From NCBI GenBank assembly GCA_015501595.1, contig JADNRX010000216.1, forward strand, positions 1 through 64,000: 64,000 nucleotides of DNA. Direction: 5' to 3'. The DNA is from Hymenopellis radicata. Taxonomy: Eukaryota > Basidiomycota > Agaricomycetes > Agaricales > Physalacriaceae. Made by a program: the position numbers and the translations under genes. This document shows, piece by piece, positions 1-11,759 of the stretch. Under the pieces are notes generated by a model. The model had not been told where the DNA came from. It saw nothing but the letters and a program-made list of their open reading frames with translations, and did no database searches. Numbering within the stretch: position 1 is the stretch's first letter; every line of letters starts with the position of its first letter.

Positions 1-33
1 CTAATCTTGCAGAAACGTTAGACAGAGTTTACA

Positions 34-1717
34 ATGGTGCGAGATTCCAACATTATGATTCCTCGCCTGTGATCTAATGTTCATCTTGGTATAGGCGCCA
101 CATTGCTCGACTTGCTGCTGTCAGTCGACGCAACTCCCTTTAGACACGCCAGAACTACCTGACGCTGTGAGAGCACATATTGCTCTCCAACGAGCCTCCA
201 TCCACTTCCGAGTTACCCATGTTGCGCGAGTACGCGCTTTCCATTGATTCGTACCTCGCCCGGCTCGATTCCGAGATTGCTGCTCTGTTTGCTACGCAGG
301 AGAAGCTCCAGACAGCGCTCGATCTCAGAAAATCAATGCTTGACAATGAGCGACGACTTCTAAAAGAGCGCCAGCAGCACATCTCCGGTGCTCTTTCTCC
401 TCTTCGTCGTCTGCCCCTCGAGATCCTACAGGAAATATTCCTATACACTTTAGCGAAATCCGGTGAACCTGATTATACGTGGTTTAACGTTCGTGACCCG
501 ACGGATTCGCTTTGGAGAATCCGTCGCATTTGCCGAAAATGGCGCCATGGCTGCGCAGTATCCTCATCTGTGGGTGGGCCTACGACTCGAGCATGTAGGT
601 GACGGGGGCCTGTCCATGTTACGAGATGTGCTTGATCGCTCTCGCTCGTTACCACTCCGAATAAATTTCTCCTGGGAAGAGCCTCGCTTGAAGCATGTTT
701 CCTTCGGTCGCCTCGTCCTTGAGGAACTCGCAAAGCACTCAGAGCGGTGGCAGTACGCCTCGTTTAGCTGCATGGCGCGCTTTTTTACTCAATCCATGTC
801 GGCTCTTCGGGGAAGGCTGCCGAAGTTGGAGGAACTTGACTTTTGCCATTGGGAGATGACGTCGGGCGATCACATCGAAGAAGATGCTCATCCTTTCGAG
901 ATCGCGCCTTCGTTAACAAAGGCGACCATAAACTATGCCGTTCTCAAGCTAGATTCCTCCCAACTTAAATCGTTTACCTCAGACGCAGCTACACCGGCCG
1001 CGTTCAGGATTCTTGTGTCATCACCCTATCTCACATACCTGGCAGATCGTTCTAGGGCAGTCATTCCCTCTTCCCCAAACGAAACTCGATACCTTCATTC
1101 ACGTCTGAACACATTGCTCGTTGCACAGTGCGCTCAGCTCAACCTGTTCACCCTCCCCAATCTCCAACATCTCGAAGCGGGGCGAAAATTCAGTGACGAA
1201 TTATCCCTCTCATCACCGTTCATTTCCCAATTCCTGCACGTTTCTCGATGCCCACTCTTGTCCTTGACAATTCACAATTGTGAACTCTCAATAAGTTCGA
1301 TGCCAGAAATCCTACAAGTTGTTCCTGGTCTACAGAGACTTTCCATCAACTTCAAACAGCTTGATGGAGACAGGGATTGCCACATCGTCGGACGAAGCTC
1401 TGAACGTCCTGCTTCATCACTTGGCCGACAGAGCTTCCAACGAGCTTTCGCGTCCACGCCTTGTCCCGAATCTCCGATCCTTCGCGTTCAGGTCGCGCCT
1501 TGAAGATCCCTGGCGCTTCATGGATGAGTCTATCGTGGACATGATTCATGCACGGTCTGGTATGGAGTCGGTCTCCTTTACAGTCCATCCACAAGCACGG
1601 CTTCCCAATCTGTCTGACGATGATGTTGCTCGCCTGCGCACCATCAAGAATGCTGGATTTAATGTTTCAATTGTGAAGCAGGCGGACTACCCGCGTTCAT
1701 TCGAAAATTATGTTTAG
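34..1717 (+). pseudogene. F-box-like protein, paralog copy 1 (frameshifted)
   Basis: First of three close paralogs (others at 8428-10119 and 37520-39224). F-box proteins normally recruit substrates to SCF ubiquitin ligases; the substrate here is unknown. By comparison with the intact copy, translation starts at a lone ATG (34-36), followed at once by a 58-nt intron (37-94), then one long exon. Visible parts are an N-terminal coiled coil (REYALSIDSYLARLDSE..., then an ERRLLKERQQHI helix), the F-box core LPLEILQEIFLYTL, the IRRICRKWR segment, and a long LRR-like C-terminal region (LPNLQHLEAG, LLSLTIHNCEL). Against copies 2 and 3 there is an extra base near 183, another near 543 (GCGCCATGG for GCGCATGG) and a frame change near 1360-1375, so no single frame covers the gene. 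Most likely a pseudogene. The start of the window may cut its promoter. Confidence 0.8.
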
Positions 1718-1860
1718 TATACTTACGCGCGTTTGATTCTCCTCATAGTGTACCTAAGTAAATCTCGAGCTGATAGCAGTTATTCCGATAAATGTTGCGT
1801 GGTACTGTACCCCCTAACGACTCCGAGGAGCGTTGCCGAATTTGGATATTTTAGATCATC

Positions 1861-2170
1861 ACTCTTGCCTTAGCCCACACTGTGCATCGACAGGCCCATC
1901 GTAATGTGGGATGGTTCTGGCTCGTAATACGCAACGGCAGCGACGGACTGCACGGCGGCGACTCGGAATTCTTCATGACGACGTGCACGCTGTCCGAATC
2001 GGTGGTAGCGATTGCGAGTTGATTGGTCGTATGTGCCTTTGGCCAGGTTCGTGTCCGACTGCGACGATGGAGTCATGGTGCGTTGTAGGGCTCACGTTTG
2101 AGTCCGCTACTGACGGGCCTCAGCAGCCGGAGGAGGCGCGGACGATGCCTGTTGGATTCGACAAATAGGA
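1861..2170. repeat. Dispersed repeat downstream of F-box copy 1
   Basis: About 30 bp starting CTTGCCTTAGCCCACACTG recurs downstream of F-box copy 2 (10288-10329), so the F-box duplication included 3' flank. The stretch 1909-2021 recurs in inverted orientation at about 56696-56823 (shared blocks GGATGGTTCTGGCTCGTA and TTCTTCATGACGACGTG). A segment near 2035-2090 (GCCTTTGGCCAGGTTCGT, then TCATGGTGCGTTGT) recurs near 2727-2840. No complete terminal repeats or coding domain are visible. Probably the remains of an old transposon or of segmental duplication. Confidence 0.55.
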
Positions 2171-2291
2171 CATAGCCTGGGGGCGTGTTACGCGAAGTTT
2201 GGACGAGCAGGTATCTCGGCCGACGTGCTCGATGGCAGTAACGGCAACACTAGGACCCCGGCCTATGCCCTAAGAGGTTACGGGCCGTTTT

Positions 2292-2649
2292 CGTACGGAA
2301 ATGGTCAAAAAATGGGTGCCATGTTCGGGTAAATCGACGTACGGAAGAGGCCAAATTGCTGACTAGGTTGGGTGCACACTCACGTACGGAAGTCGCCCGT
2401 CTGGGCAAGGTTATGTGCCAAATAACGTACGGAACTGGCTCCCAGGTAAAACCCGGACGTGTGCTGAGCCCATCGTGCACTGTGGTCAGCCCCAACTCAC
2501 ACTCACCGCCACATGGAGGCTGAATGCACTCTCGGATGTGGGTATATGCGGCAGGAGGTTTGGGGCAAATTTTCGTACGGAAGTACCCCAAAATGACCAT
2601 CCCTTGGCCAAAATCCGTACGCAAGTACCCAAAAAGCCTACGTACGGAA
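2292..2649. repeat. Cluster of seven CGTACGGAA motifs
   Basis: The 9-mer CGTACGGAA, which contains the palindrome CGTACG, occurs in the same orientation at 2292, 2338, 2383, 2426, 2574 and 2641. A one-mismatch copy CGTACGCAA lies at 2616. The DNA between copies is not a simple tandem repeat, so the motif itself appears to be the repeated unit. It lies between the two GCCTTTGGCCAGG direct repeats (about 2035 and 2727). Clustered short motifs like this are common in subterminal regions of DNA transposons, where transposase binds. That role is an inference. Confidence 0.5.
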
Positions 2650-3171
2650 GTGCCGGAATTTGGGCATTTCGGTAGGTAACCTCTTCGGGCATAGGCCGGG
2701 GTCCTGCAACACTGCGCGCGGGCGCCTTTGGCCAGGTTCGTTCCAACCGCGACGGTTTGCACTACGACGCACTTCAGACGGTTGCAACTACGGACCTTCA
2801 AAAGCGAGCTCGGCAGAATCATGGTGCGTTGTCGCATTATCGTGCGGCTCAGCACTGAGACGTTTTACAGGCGATAATTCATACATTCTCATCTCGAAAA
2901 TGACAGTTGACTATTGTTGATAATACGCCTAGAAACAATTCTAAAGCTGTTGATATACGCTTCGGGAGACATGGAACCGACTCAGAAGAATGCTAAAGAA
3001 GCCGTGATACTCACGTTGGTTCTGAAAATGGAGGACCTACATGCATTTTGATTATCGTGCGCTTTCCGATACGAAACCGTGATTCCCCGGCGCTACACAC
3101 CACCTCAAGAAGATAATTAAAAAATGACCGCCATCATTCAGACACGCAACAGACGCGTGTCACTACGAAGA

Positions 3172-3376
3172 TCACGGCAAGTCACTTTGTAGCTTGGGCT
3201 GGATAACATCAGCAACACAATCGATTGCTCGTCGAAGCTTGATGAACGATTCGTAAACGATCTTCTCAACGGTGCGCATCTTGTTAATAGCTGCTACTAG
3301 CTCCGCGCTGATATGAAAGTAAGCCCGGGATCTCGCTATTGCCATTGGAGTGTCAATGCCTCGGCGGCTACGTCGT
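3172..3376 (-). CDS. Possible terminal exon of an unidentified protein
   Basis: On the minus strand, a TTGCAG acceptor at 3377 leads into an open frame of about 67 codons ending in TGA at 3172-3174. It reads RRGIDTPMAIARSRAYFHIS, then AELVAAINKMRTVEKIVYES and a helical tail ending QPKLQSDLP. The composition is protein-like and helical. I could not find convincing upstream exons in 3377-3900 and do not recognise the family. It may be an orphaned 3' exon or chance. Confidence 0.25.
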
Positions 3377-4339
3377 CCTGCAATTTTTAAATATTCTCAT
3401 CCTTTCTCAATTTGCAGATATCAGATAACCGTATCATTCTTCGTGTCCGTCGTCTTTATTGACCTGGCATTCTGCCTTCCGAACCACAGCATGCAATATC
3501 AAGAACGCCACCTTCAACCGGAAGAAATGGCACCGGTCGTTTTGTACTAAGCAACTTCTCAGTTGAGCACCCGTGCTACGTTTATGTTCTTCTCCTTGTT
3601 GATGTTCAACGTCTAGTGCTGCTCCTTCGCATTCTGACGATCACTGAATATATGAGAGTCGGCTCTTATGGCGGCATACAAGGTCTCTATATTTTCGTTG
3701 TTTGAACGCGTCTTGGAGTACTGCTCCTGTTGTCAGGTCCATTTCCGCGACCTGTCAGCTTTAAAGTTGAGGAGTCGGTATATCGAATGCTCCAGTGTCG
3801 ATTCAAAGGCGCCGGAAGTCTGTACAGGTCACGGGAGCAACGCGAACAAGCGCCACGGACGCCTGGAGTTTTTCCTCTTTCCAAATGAAACGCAGTCGAA
3901 GTAAGTTCTTCGATGGCTAGACTCTACAGCTCATTATCAGCCCTGCAGTCAGGATATTCTCTGTCCGCAATATGTTGGAAAGGTGTGGTACAACCGGTAC
4001 CACGGACACTTGGCTTGAACCAGGCTGAGGCTCTTCTTGATGACGTTAACATGACTCGTGTCATTCGAGACTGTAGTCTTAGTCGTCTATGTATGGACTC
4101 CCTTATTCATCTACGAATTATCCGAGGTGTATTAAATCCTCCCTTCCTTAGGTAAGGGATTTCGCTTAACGTGGCGGCGGAGTTTTTGCTCTTTCATGTT
4201 AACTCCACTTGAACTAGTACCTCGTTGACTTGGGCGCTCAGCAAGACTGTCGGATTCCATCAATCGCACATCTCAACGCCGTTTTTATTCACATACATTT
4301 GAACATTTAGAGTTATGTTTACGGCTCCTTCCCAGTCCT
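3377..4339. other. No supportable gene
   Basis: Short open frames on both strands carry no recognisable domain, no consistent intron signals and no long repeat. I see nothing that can be annotated with confidence. Confidence 0.5.
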
Positions 4340-5083
4340 CTAGTGAACAACCTCCTGTTCGAAAGCGAGGCGGGTAACACTCTCCGTACCGGGGGCAACG
4401 TATCCGCTATCCTCGACAGTATCCTCAGGCTGTGCCAAGTGACGGGCCGCGACCTCTCCAAGGAGAGCCGCATCACCAAAATCGAGGACTGCAAGTCCGC
4501 GGAGAACCCGTACCACGAATATGTCCTCATTCATGTCACCTACGTTTTCGGGGGCAAATCCTGTCCCAGTACAAATGCGTAGCGCTTGTCGAGCGGAACG
4601 CCAATGGCAGTCGGGGCGTCGCTCCTGGTTCGGGTGCTATCGCGTCGTCGCTCATCGCACCCGCCAGTACTACTTCCGTCGTTTCCACACCGGCGCATAC
4701 TCCGTCTCTCTATCTGCGTCCAGCTGCTCTGCGGTCGACCAGCAGCTTATTTTCTGGCGTCTAGCGTACGATCTTCGTCAGCTGTTTCGACACGCCGGCC
4801 AATGATTTCATTGCCGTCTATCCCCATGGCAAGGTCAACAAGGGCCGGCCAAAGACGATGCGCTTCAAAGAAGGCGCGAGCCTCAGCTTTGAGCAGCGCG
4901 TGCATCGTCGAGGTCGTGGACGAGCTGGTTCTCAAGTACCGCGTATCTCTACGCAGTGTTATTGGTTTCGATTTGCGTGTGGGCGACGATTTGTCATGTT
5001 CTTGGGACGGTGTTGAGCATGACAGGCACGAGAATGGGCTAGTGGCGAGGGAGTCGACACCACGTCGCGCTGAGGATAGCTGA
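4340..5083 (+). pseudogene. Degenerate hypothetical protein gene
   Basis: A coherent protein-like reading can be followed across three frames. It begins LLFESEAGNTLRTGGNVSAI, continues LRLCQVTGRDLSKESRITKI and ENPYHEYVLIHV (4343-4540), then GAIASSLIAPASTTSVVS (4640-4690), LAYDLRQLFRHAGQ (4760-4805) and AVYPHGKVNKGRPKTMRFKE with GASLSFEQ (4810-4900). The continuity suggests an old gene broken by several indels. The tone matches uncharacterised proteins common in agaricomycetes, but I cannot name a domain or function. Confidence 0.45.
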
Positions 5084-6356
5084 TCAAGATGGGAGGGGAG
5101 GGTTATTCCCAGTGAAAAAGCCGTTCAGGTGTGTCCAGGTATCGACGGAATTGACAAGGCAACGGTGAAACCCGTCGATGCCTAGTCTCACCTGGATAAA
5201 AACGCAAGTTTTCGCACCGTCATTTCAGGAATCGCAAGCTTTTCGTGCTATATTCTCACGGTTAGTGGCAAATCCTGGGCCTGGGCAAACCACAGCGGTT
5301 CTGCTTGCAGGCTGCTATTCGTGCTTGCTTTTGGCGACACTCAACCATAGAAATGAAATAAAACACTTGTATTCCTCTACTAGTACTGTGGATAGAATGG
5401 TATCCGAGTGTGTTATGCTACAAAATGAAAGCCCTCAAGCCCATCCCATCCCATACCCGTGCATCCCATTGGCAGTGACATTCCAACACCACACAGCGCG
5501 AATAAATACAGCCCAGATACGAGGGGGGGCGATAGACGACGTCGCAGTGCCCGCGCGCGCGACTTGCGTCCTGGAGCGGCGTTGACGATGTCCTATGTCA
5601 TTCCTGGATGAGTGTTAGCGATGTACTTGGCTCATAACGAGACACGCACCTTATACCAGAGTGGCCGCGGCCGCGACAAGTCGGTCGTACTTGCAGTCAA
5701 GTCATCCACGTCAAATTTTGGGGCAGCGCGCGCGCTGCGGAAACGCTGGTCGACAACATCTGGTCCATGTCTAGACATCTATTAACAGGGCTTGCTTGAA
5801 TGCCACATCCGCGACGTACCAATAGGCGGAGAGCATTCGAGTGAATACGAGAGCGTGTAGAGGAGGGAGGCGGGCGCCGACAAGGTGAGGGAAGGGAACA
5901 AAGTGCGAAGTTGATGACAAAAGAATTATATTCAAAAATCGTACGACATAGAAGCCCCTAGCGGGCATGGGACTGAGCGAAACGCGCGAAACCCTGACCA
6001 AAAAAACCACTCAAGTGATGGCAAGGGAGAAAAAGACCTTGAAAATTTGGTAGAATGCGAAAGAGATGAAGAGATGGTAAGAGCGGGTGGACCCAGGTAT
6101 CACCCTGCTGATCCTGTCGATATCTGGACACACCGGAACGGCTTTTTCACTGGGGGTTATTGCTGGGCTCGTGCAAATTCGAATTCGAATTTGATGTACA
6201 ACGGGAGGAGTGCCAGGAGGACTTCAGGGTCGGAACGTAACCTTACCAACCGTTCAGAAGGAAAGTTCTTATCTTACTTCGATCCGCTGAGGTCTCTATA
6301 TAAGAGCGCGCGAATAACGCCTATGAACATCGACTGTCCACGAGCCCTTGCAAGCA
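5084..6356. other. Intergenic stretch, no gene seen
   Basis: No ORF with recognisable features. A TATA-like TATATAAG at 6297-6304 lies about 55 bp upstream of the GST start codon and is a plausible promoter element for that gene. Confidence 0.45.
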
Positions 6357-7174
6357 ATGTCTTCTACGATTACCTTCTATGATATCCCTGGTTCTCTTCC
6401 GGGCGGTCCGTACTCTCCAAGCCCCAATACATGGAAGATAAGGTCAGATTCATTCTTCAATCGAACTGTGAAGCAATAGCTTAAGACTAACACAGATACG
6501 CGTTAAACTTCAAGGGCCTCCAATACACTACGGTGTGGGTTGAATACCCAGATATCAAACCTCTCTACGAGAAACTTGGGATCTCCGCAGTTCTTACAAA
6601 AGCCGATGGCACTCCATACCACACACTTCCCTTGATTCGCGACGCATCCACCGGCGCCATCATCTCCGACTCCCTCCCTATTGCCGAATATCTCGATAAG
6701 ACCTATCCCAACATGCCACAGCTCTTCCCTCTCGGCCCAGATTCTTACACCCTTCACGCCGCCTTCTCCGATGCCTTCATGGCGAAGCTTGGGAATCTAT
6801 GGCAGTTTGTTATACCCGCGATGCACCGCGCATTGAATCCCGCAAGTCAAACGTACTTCGACACGACCAAGTCGGTGATGTTCGGAACACCGACGTTGGA
6901 TGCCGCGGATCCGAAAGGTGCGAAGCGTGCAGAGGAGTGGAACAAGGTGAAAGCGGACTTTGACGGAGTCGCAAAGTGGTACCGAGAGGGCGAGAAGTTT
7001 GTCATTGGTAACAAACTGTCATGTGCAGACATGGAGGTCGGTGGGTTCGTGCTTTGGACACGCGCCGTTTTAGGCGCTGAAAGCTCGGAATGGCAGGCGA
7101 TGTCGGCGTGGAATGGTGGACGCTGGGCTCAGCTACTCAAGGATTTGGAACCATATGAAGTTGTAACGGTCTGA
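6357..7174 (+). CDS. Glutathione S-transferase, fungal (etherase/FuA-like)
   Basis: Cytosolic GST that would conjugate or reduce electrophiles with glutathione. Two exons: ATG at 6357, exon 1 to 6442, a 53-nt intron 6443-6495 with a branch-like GACTAAC, and exon 2 to the stop at 7174, giving 254 aa with an uninterrupted frame. The N-terminus MSSTITFYDIPGSLPGGPYS leads into SPNTWKIRYALNFKGLQY and VWVEYPDI, the thioredoxin-fold N-domain style of fungal GSTs related to LigE-type etherases. The segment ISDSLPIAEYLDKTYP is the glutathione-binding (G-site) region with the expected (E/D)S-like DS pair. The C-terminal all-alpha domain follows (CADMEVGGFVLWTRAVL). The substrate is not predictable. A young palindromic transposon lies about 120 bp downstream. 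Confidence 0.9.
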
Positions 7175-7295
7175 GCTTGATACAGACGTATTCCTGAATT
7201 TGTTGTGGGATAATCATATTGCTTGTTTCCTGTGTTCCCCATTCACGTTACATTGAGGAAGATAATCATCATATACTTATAGAGGGCCTTTGACA

Positions 7296-8160
7296 GCAGG
7301 CTCCTGAACCAGCCGTCGATGGTGGTTGAACGAGAATGTGGGCAGCGAGATTAAAGTAGATACGATTATGTCATGTATTCCGAAAAGAGAAAATGACGAG
7401 CCAATGAGAAGAGAGCAAAGAGTGGGTGTTCAACCACCATGACGGCTGGCAAAAAACCATCGGCAGCCTCGGCATCTTTCGTAACGGCACCTCCGGCAAT
7501 ACGCAGGTGCAGCATCTCTCTCGTTCATTCTGCACGTCGCACGGCCAAATATGACTCTGGATATACCCATTATGGTTTCTCTACTTGACTGGTTGCATCA
7601 ATGCCTTCCCAAACCCGGTCGGCGCCACCCCGACAACATCCTTGCCCTCATATACAGCTAATACAATTTGAATCTGTGCCCAGCAGCCCCGCTTTCACAT
7701 TTTTTGCTGCCCAAGATCACGGATCTCCTGTAGAGTCGACGTCCATTTTTGATGCTTAGGAGCGGGCGTCGGTGGAGGTTCTGAGCCCGTATTTTGTTGA
7801 AGCGGGTGGCCCAAGGGTGGCCAGGGAACGGGCAAGCACTAAGGTATTAAGGGACCATGAATAAAGTGAATGATTTGTGTAAAATAAAAGGAGAGGAGGA
7901 CTGGAATGCAGTCCGAAAGATGGAAGAACGAAGAGAGCTCATGCTGCACCTGCGTATTGCCGGAGGTGCCGTTACGAAAGATGCCGAGGCTGCCGATGGT
8001 TTTTTGCCAGCCGTCATGGTGGTTGAACACCCACTCTTTGCTCTCTTCTCATTGGCTCGTCATTTTCTCTTTTCGGAATACATGACATAATCGTATCTAC
8101 TTTAATCTCGCTGCCCACATTCTCGTTCAACCACCATCGACGGCTGGTTCAGGAGCCTGC
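7296..8160. mobile_element. Palindromic non-autonomous DNA transposon with 220-bp inverted repeats
   Basis: The left arm 7296-7515 and right arm 7941-8160 are inverted copies of each other over 220 bp, with no mismatch that I can see. They enclose a 425-bp core without a credible ORF. TTTGACA (7289-7295) is repeated directly after the right arm (8161-8167). Because the outermost bases are GC, the duplication can also be read as 8 or 9 bp (TTTGACAG or TTTGACAGC). Each arm itself contains a smaller palindrome (CCAGCCGTCGATGGTGG at 7309 against its complement at 7428-7449). Structure and intact TSD indicate a foldback/MITE-type element that moved recently. Superfamily is uncertain; an 8-bp TSD with CAGG termini would suggest hAT. 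Confidence 0.88.
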
Positions 8161-8427
8161 TTTGACAGCGGTAAGCTGTTGATCTGACTTGATCATCATC
8201 CGCAATAGCCACGTGTGGCACATCAACAAGTTGGGCCCACACGTGTTCTTGCACGGTTGGATTCGCACCACGATTGCGCTCACGTCGACAACAAAGTTCG
8301 CCGCATTTTAAGCCTGCGCACTTGCTACGCTAGCACCACGAGGCCATCGACGATTCCTTCCCATCGCTCTCTCGAGACTCTTGGGCTATCAGCGCCAATC
8401 TTATAGAAACTTTAGACAACATTTACG

Positions 8428-10119
8428 ATGGTATGGGGTGTCACCATTGCGATTCCTTGCCAATTCCTAATCTTTGTCTTCGTATAGGTGCCACATTGCT
8501 CGACTTGCTGCTGTCAGTCGACGCACATCCCTTTAGACACGCCAGAACTACCTGATGCTGTGAAAGCACATATCCTCTCCAACGAGCCTCTGTCCACTTC
8601 CGAGTTACTCGTGTTGCGCGAGTACGGGCTTTCCATTGATTCGTACCTCACAGGGCTCGACGCCGAGATAGCTGCTCTGTCTGCTATGCAGGAGACGGTC
8701 CAGAAAGCGCTCGATCTCAGAAAAACAATGCTCGACAATGAGCGACGACTTCTAAAAGGGCGCCAGCAGCACATCTCTGGTGCTCTTTCTCCTCTTCGCT
8801 GTCTGCCCTCGAGATCCTTCAGGAAATATTCCTGTACACTTTAGCCCAATCGGGTGAACCTGATTATACGTGGTTTGACGTTCGTGATCCGACAGATTCG
8901 CTTTGGACAATCCGTCGTGTTTGCCGAAAATGGCGCATGGCTGCGCAGTATCCTCGTCTGTGGGCAGGCCTACGACTCACGCGTACTGGTCAAGGGGGCT
9001 GTCCATGTTAAGAGATGTGCTTGATCATTCTCGCTCGCTACCACTGCGAATCCGTTTCATCTGGGATGAGGCTCCCGGCGAGAGCTTTTACTACTCGGTC
9101 GCCTTATCCTTGACGAGCTCATACAGCACTCAGAGCGGTGGCAGTACGCCTCGTTTACCTGCGTGCCGCGCGCGTTTACTCAATCCATGTCGGCTCTTCG
9201 TGGAAGGCTGCCGAAGTTGGAGGAACTCGACTTTCGCCTGGATTGGGATTTGAGGTCGGGCGATCACATTGAAGAAGATGCTCATCCTTTCGAGATCGCT
9301 CCTTCGTTAACAAAGGCGACCATAAACTGGGCCGTTATCAAGATCGATTGTTCCCAACTTACATCATTCACCTCAGATGCAGATACACCCGCCGCGTTCA
9401 GGATTCTTGTGTCATCACCCTATCTCACATACCTGGCAGATCGTTCTAGGGCAGTCATTCCCACTTCCGAAAACGAAACTCGATACCTCCATTCACGTTT
9501 GAACACGTTGCTCGTCGCACAGTGCGCTCAGCTTAACATGTTCACGCTCCCCAATCTCCAACATCTCGAAGCGGGGCGAAAATACAGTGACCAATTATCC
9601 CTCTCATTACCGATCATCTCCCAATTCCTGCACGTTTCCCGATGCTCACTCTTGTCCTTGACCATTCACAACTGTCAACTCTCAATAGGTTCGCTGCCAG
9701 AAATCCTACAAGTTGTTCCGGGTCTACAGAACCTTTCCATCAACATCAACGGCTACGTGGGGATGCGGAGGGGGGCTGCCACGTCGTCAGATGAGGCTCT
9801 CAATGACCTGATTCATCACTTGGCCGAGAGAGCTCCCAGCGAGCTTGTGCGCCCCCGCCTTGTTCCGAATCTCCAATGCTTTGCGTTCAGGTCGTGCCTT
9901 GAACATCACTGGTACTTTATGGATGAGTCCATCGTGGACATGATTTGCGTGCGGTCTGGTATGGAGTCGGTCTCCTTTACAATCCATCCCCAATCACAGC
10001 TTCCCAATTTGTCTCACGATGATGTCGATCGCCTGTGCACTATCAAGAATGCTGGATTTAATGTTTCTATTGTGAAGCAGTCGGCGGTGTGGCACAGGAA
10101 AGGTACTGTGCTCATTTAA
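8428..10119 (+). pseudogene. F-box-like protein, paralog copy 2 (frameshifted)
   Basis: Same architecture as copies 1 and 3: ATG-only first exon (8428-8430), a 57-nt intron (8431-8487), then a long exon. The N-terminal peptide PHCSTCCCQSTHIPLD is shared with copy 1 and mostly missing from copy 3. The F-box core is broken by a missing C near 8815 (GCCCTCGAG against GCCCCTCGAG in copy 1), a second base is missing near 8995, and the alignment shifts again near 9075-9110. From about 9163 a 318-codon frame covers the LRR-like C-terminal part (LPNLQHLEAGRKYSDQ, VPGLQNLSINI) to the stop. Probably a pseudogene. Its 3' flank shares sequence with that of copy 1. Confidence 0.8.
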
Positions 10120-10787
10120 AAAATGTATCGTAGTATCCGCGTGTACTTGGATTGATTCTCCTCAAAGTGTACATATGTAAATCTCAAGTATATGACTAGT
10201 CAGATCAGGAGCGACCAAAAGACCCCCATCAACGAGGCTAGCCGCATATATTGTGGCGGTGGTGTTGCGTTTTTGGATATCTTCCAATCATGACTCTTGC
10301 CTTAGCCCACACTGTGCATCGACAGGCCTATTGCGGTGACCCACGCTCAAGTTCATGAACACGATGCATTTGTGCGTGTTCCTATTTGCGCAGGCAGACT
10401 ACTTGATACGAGAAAGTCCATGAGAAAATATCACTCGATATAGCTAGGACAGTGACACGGAAACTCTCAATCGCCTCGGCGATATCGTTTAGGCAAGGCG
10501 TAGACTCGACACCAGTCGCTTCACCAAGCCGATCGGGTGTCCTCATCCCCTCAAAAAACCGGCGTCGAGCGGCTGGTTCGAGACTAGGCAAGGCGGTACT
10601 GTCATAATCGTGCCCGGCGAAATGCAGCACTTCGACAAGATGTATGACGTCCGCACATGCCTGCATGCTGCCGGACTGAGTTCGCAGTCTTCCAACAGCT
10701 AGACAAAAAACACATTCGTGGGAAGAGATCGAAGAGCATACTAAGTGGCGTAGCTGCGTTACAGTACCACCATTCCACAGATTCTTA
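10120..10787. other. Intergenic, includes duplicated F-box 3' flank
   Basis: Positions 10288-10329 repeat the flank of F-box copy 1 (1861-1895). The rest has no recognisable coding content; open frames here overlap the 3' end of the next gene in other frames. Confidence 0.4.
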
Positions 10788-11759
10788 CTACAGCGCAACG
10801 TAATGCTGGAGAACGGCGACATCAATTGTGACCTCATCTTCGTATCCTGGGAAGACACGTTTGAAGAGGTCAACCCAGCCTTGATATTTATAGCGGCAGT
10901 GAAGCGCGCAAGTCAACTCGAAGTATTCGGGCATCCATCCCGCGCATTCCCAGTCTATAAGCGCTGTTGGGCGCATGTTCTTGTCGAGAAGGATGTTATG
11001 TGGCGTGATATCACCATGCGTGAGGCATATACGATACTGCTTGTTGCGGCGTCGCGCAATCAACTCGCGCACGTCGTCGTCGTACGGCTCCCAGACTGTG
11101 GAGAACTCGTGATCGTGAAACTCGTCCTGTGAGGCGAAGGAGGGAATTGGCATTCCTGCATCAATTCGATAACTGTAAAAGTCACTTCCCGGCAGAAAAC
11201 CGGAGATCTGACGTGGATGTGGCGGCACAAGTGAACGTAGCTGATTGAACCAGTCACGTAGGGTGTCCGCGATGATCGTGAGCTGCCCGGGAGTCAAATC
11301 GTCAAGGCGGGTTCCGTCGGTTCCTAGACCTTCGCCGTCTACTTTTGTCATGAGCATAATCATTTCTCGCTCGCCGATGAAGTAGGGGTGTTCTACAAGG
11401 TCCAAGATGCGAGGAACAGGAACACTGGTGTGGAGAGCGACATGCTGCGTCACAAGAGCTTCATTAACGAGAGTTGATCCAACCTCCCTTTTTGCGTATA
11501 TGCCAAAAGGAAGGCGAGTCACTCTTGGTGAGGATGTCGTCGTACCACGATTCCATAACATCCGATAAATAGCGGTTCGCAACGACGATGGGAGGTAGAG
11601 AAAAAGAGACCACAGAAGATCAAAGGCCACTCCAGGTCTATGAGCTGGTTAATTATTGGCACAGAAAACTGGTTTATAGTTGACTAACCTGCGCTTGAAC
11701 GAAAACGCCGATGCTGGAAGGTTTGAAGATCCCACGTTGCTAGAGGTTTGCTGATCCAT
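10788..11759 (-). CDS. APH-family (aminoglycoside phosphotransferase fold) protein
   Basis: Kinase-like fold protein of the APH superfamily, which in fungi is large and mostly uncharacterised; small-molecule phosphorylation is likely and aminoglycoside resistance should not be assumed. The start MDQQTSSNVGSSNLPAS lies in exon 1 (11759-11689). A 51-nt intron (11688-11638) joins in frame to exon 2, which ends in TAG at 10788, for 306 aa. The catalytic loop HGDITPHNILLD is at about residue 231 and the metal-binding ALIDWECAG at about 252, both intact. The N-lobe is short, with GIYAKREVGSTLVNEALV as the probable strand carrying the ATP-contacting lysine. No frame break is seen. Confidence 0.88.

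Noticed and set aside
2250..2855. 201-codon frame on the minus strand
   Set aside because: It spans the CGTACGGAA cluster; repeated SVRR/FRT peptides are the motif translated, with no domain or splice context.
10788..11759. Antibiotic-resistance aminoglycoside kinase
   Set aside because: The motifs show only the APH fold, which in fungi covers many uncharacterised kinases; no evidence for drug resistance.
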